Below, piece after piece: positions 6,330 to 6,373 of a stretch of 6,373 nucleotides of DNA (positions are counted from its first letter, which is position 1; every line of letters starts with the position of its first letter). The notes beneath the pieces were generated by a model. It searched no databases and had not been told where the DNA came from. It worked only from the letters and a program-made list of their open reading frames with translations. A program made the translations under genes and the position numbers. The stretch comes from SIG710 sp045587665 (GTDB lineage Bacteria > Bacillota > Clostridia > Oscillospirales > CAG-272), in contig JAZNCT010000072.1 of the NCBI GenBank assembly GCA_045587665.1, positions 1 through 6,373 on the forward strand, written 5' to 3'.

Positions 6330-6362
6330 TGCACAAATGTGCAAATATTTTTTTGTGCAAAT
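6330..6362. promoter_or_regulatory. Operator-like palindrome plus direct-repeat half-site
   Basis: TGCACAAATGTGCA (6330-6343) is a perfect inverted repeat with 6-base arms around AA. The 9-mer TGTGCAAAT occurs at 6338-6346 and again at 6354-6362, in the same orientation and 16 bases apart. The palindrome centre is about 75 bases upstream of the predicted isomerase start and about 40 bases beyond the -35 box, a position suited to an activator, or to a site shared with a divergent gene beyond the window. The binding protein is unknown. Confidence 0.5.
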
Positions 6363-6373
6363 GATAATATTGT

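Noticed and set aside
6338..6373. Possible divergent promoter on the + strand (GATAAT at 6363-6368)
   Set aside because: The -35 region at proper spacing matches poorly and the window ends before any gene, so it cannot be supported.

Overview
The window looks like chromosomal DNA of a low-to-mid-GC anaerobic Firmicute, most likely a gut-type clostridium. I infer this from the very AT-rich intergenic DNA, consensus sigma-A promoters, GGAG/AAAGGA ribosome binding sites, tight operons, and the protein families present. The standard code fits: several genes stop at TGA. I see no rRNA, tRNA, CRISPR array, insertion sequence or phage gene.

The layout is two convergent operons. Left part, + strand: after a terminator for an upstream gene (24-70), a near-perfect promoter (155-182) drives a four-gene unit. 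It encodes a Crp/Fnr-family regulator (224-910), a substrate-binding lipoprotein (922-1971), an ABC permease (1971-2744) and an ABC ATPase (2731-3321). Spacings are 11 bp, a 1-base TAATG overlap and a 14-bp overlap. Together they form a complete NitT/TauT/SsuABC-like importer with its own regulator in the first position. A palindrome sits on the predicted transcription start (189-202), which suggests that the regulator controls its own operon. The substrate cannot be read from the sequence. A long nested hairpin (3354-3408) ends the unit and probably also terminates the opposing one.

Right part, - strand: a good sigma-A promoter (6267-6295), preceded by a palindrome and an extra half-site (6330-6362), drives a TIM-barrel sugar phosphate isomerase/epimerase-like protein (6223-5255). 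A perfect 11-bp hairpin follows in the 54-bp gap. Next come an HD-domain metal-dependent hydrolase (5200-4592) and a PHP-domain phosphoesterase (4578-3571). All three carry complete sets of metal-binding residues for their families. HD and PHP are 13 bp apart and are almost certainly co-transcribed; whether the isomerase is functionally linked to them is unclear.

Nothing here is clearly a new biological system. The points most worth following are the self-contained Crp/Fnr-ABC importer unit with an unknown ligand and an unusual sensor domain, the operator-like repeats upstream of the isomerase, and the HD-PHP gene pair.
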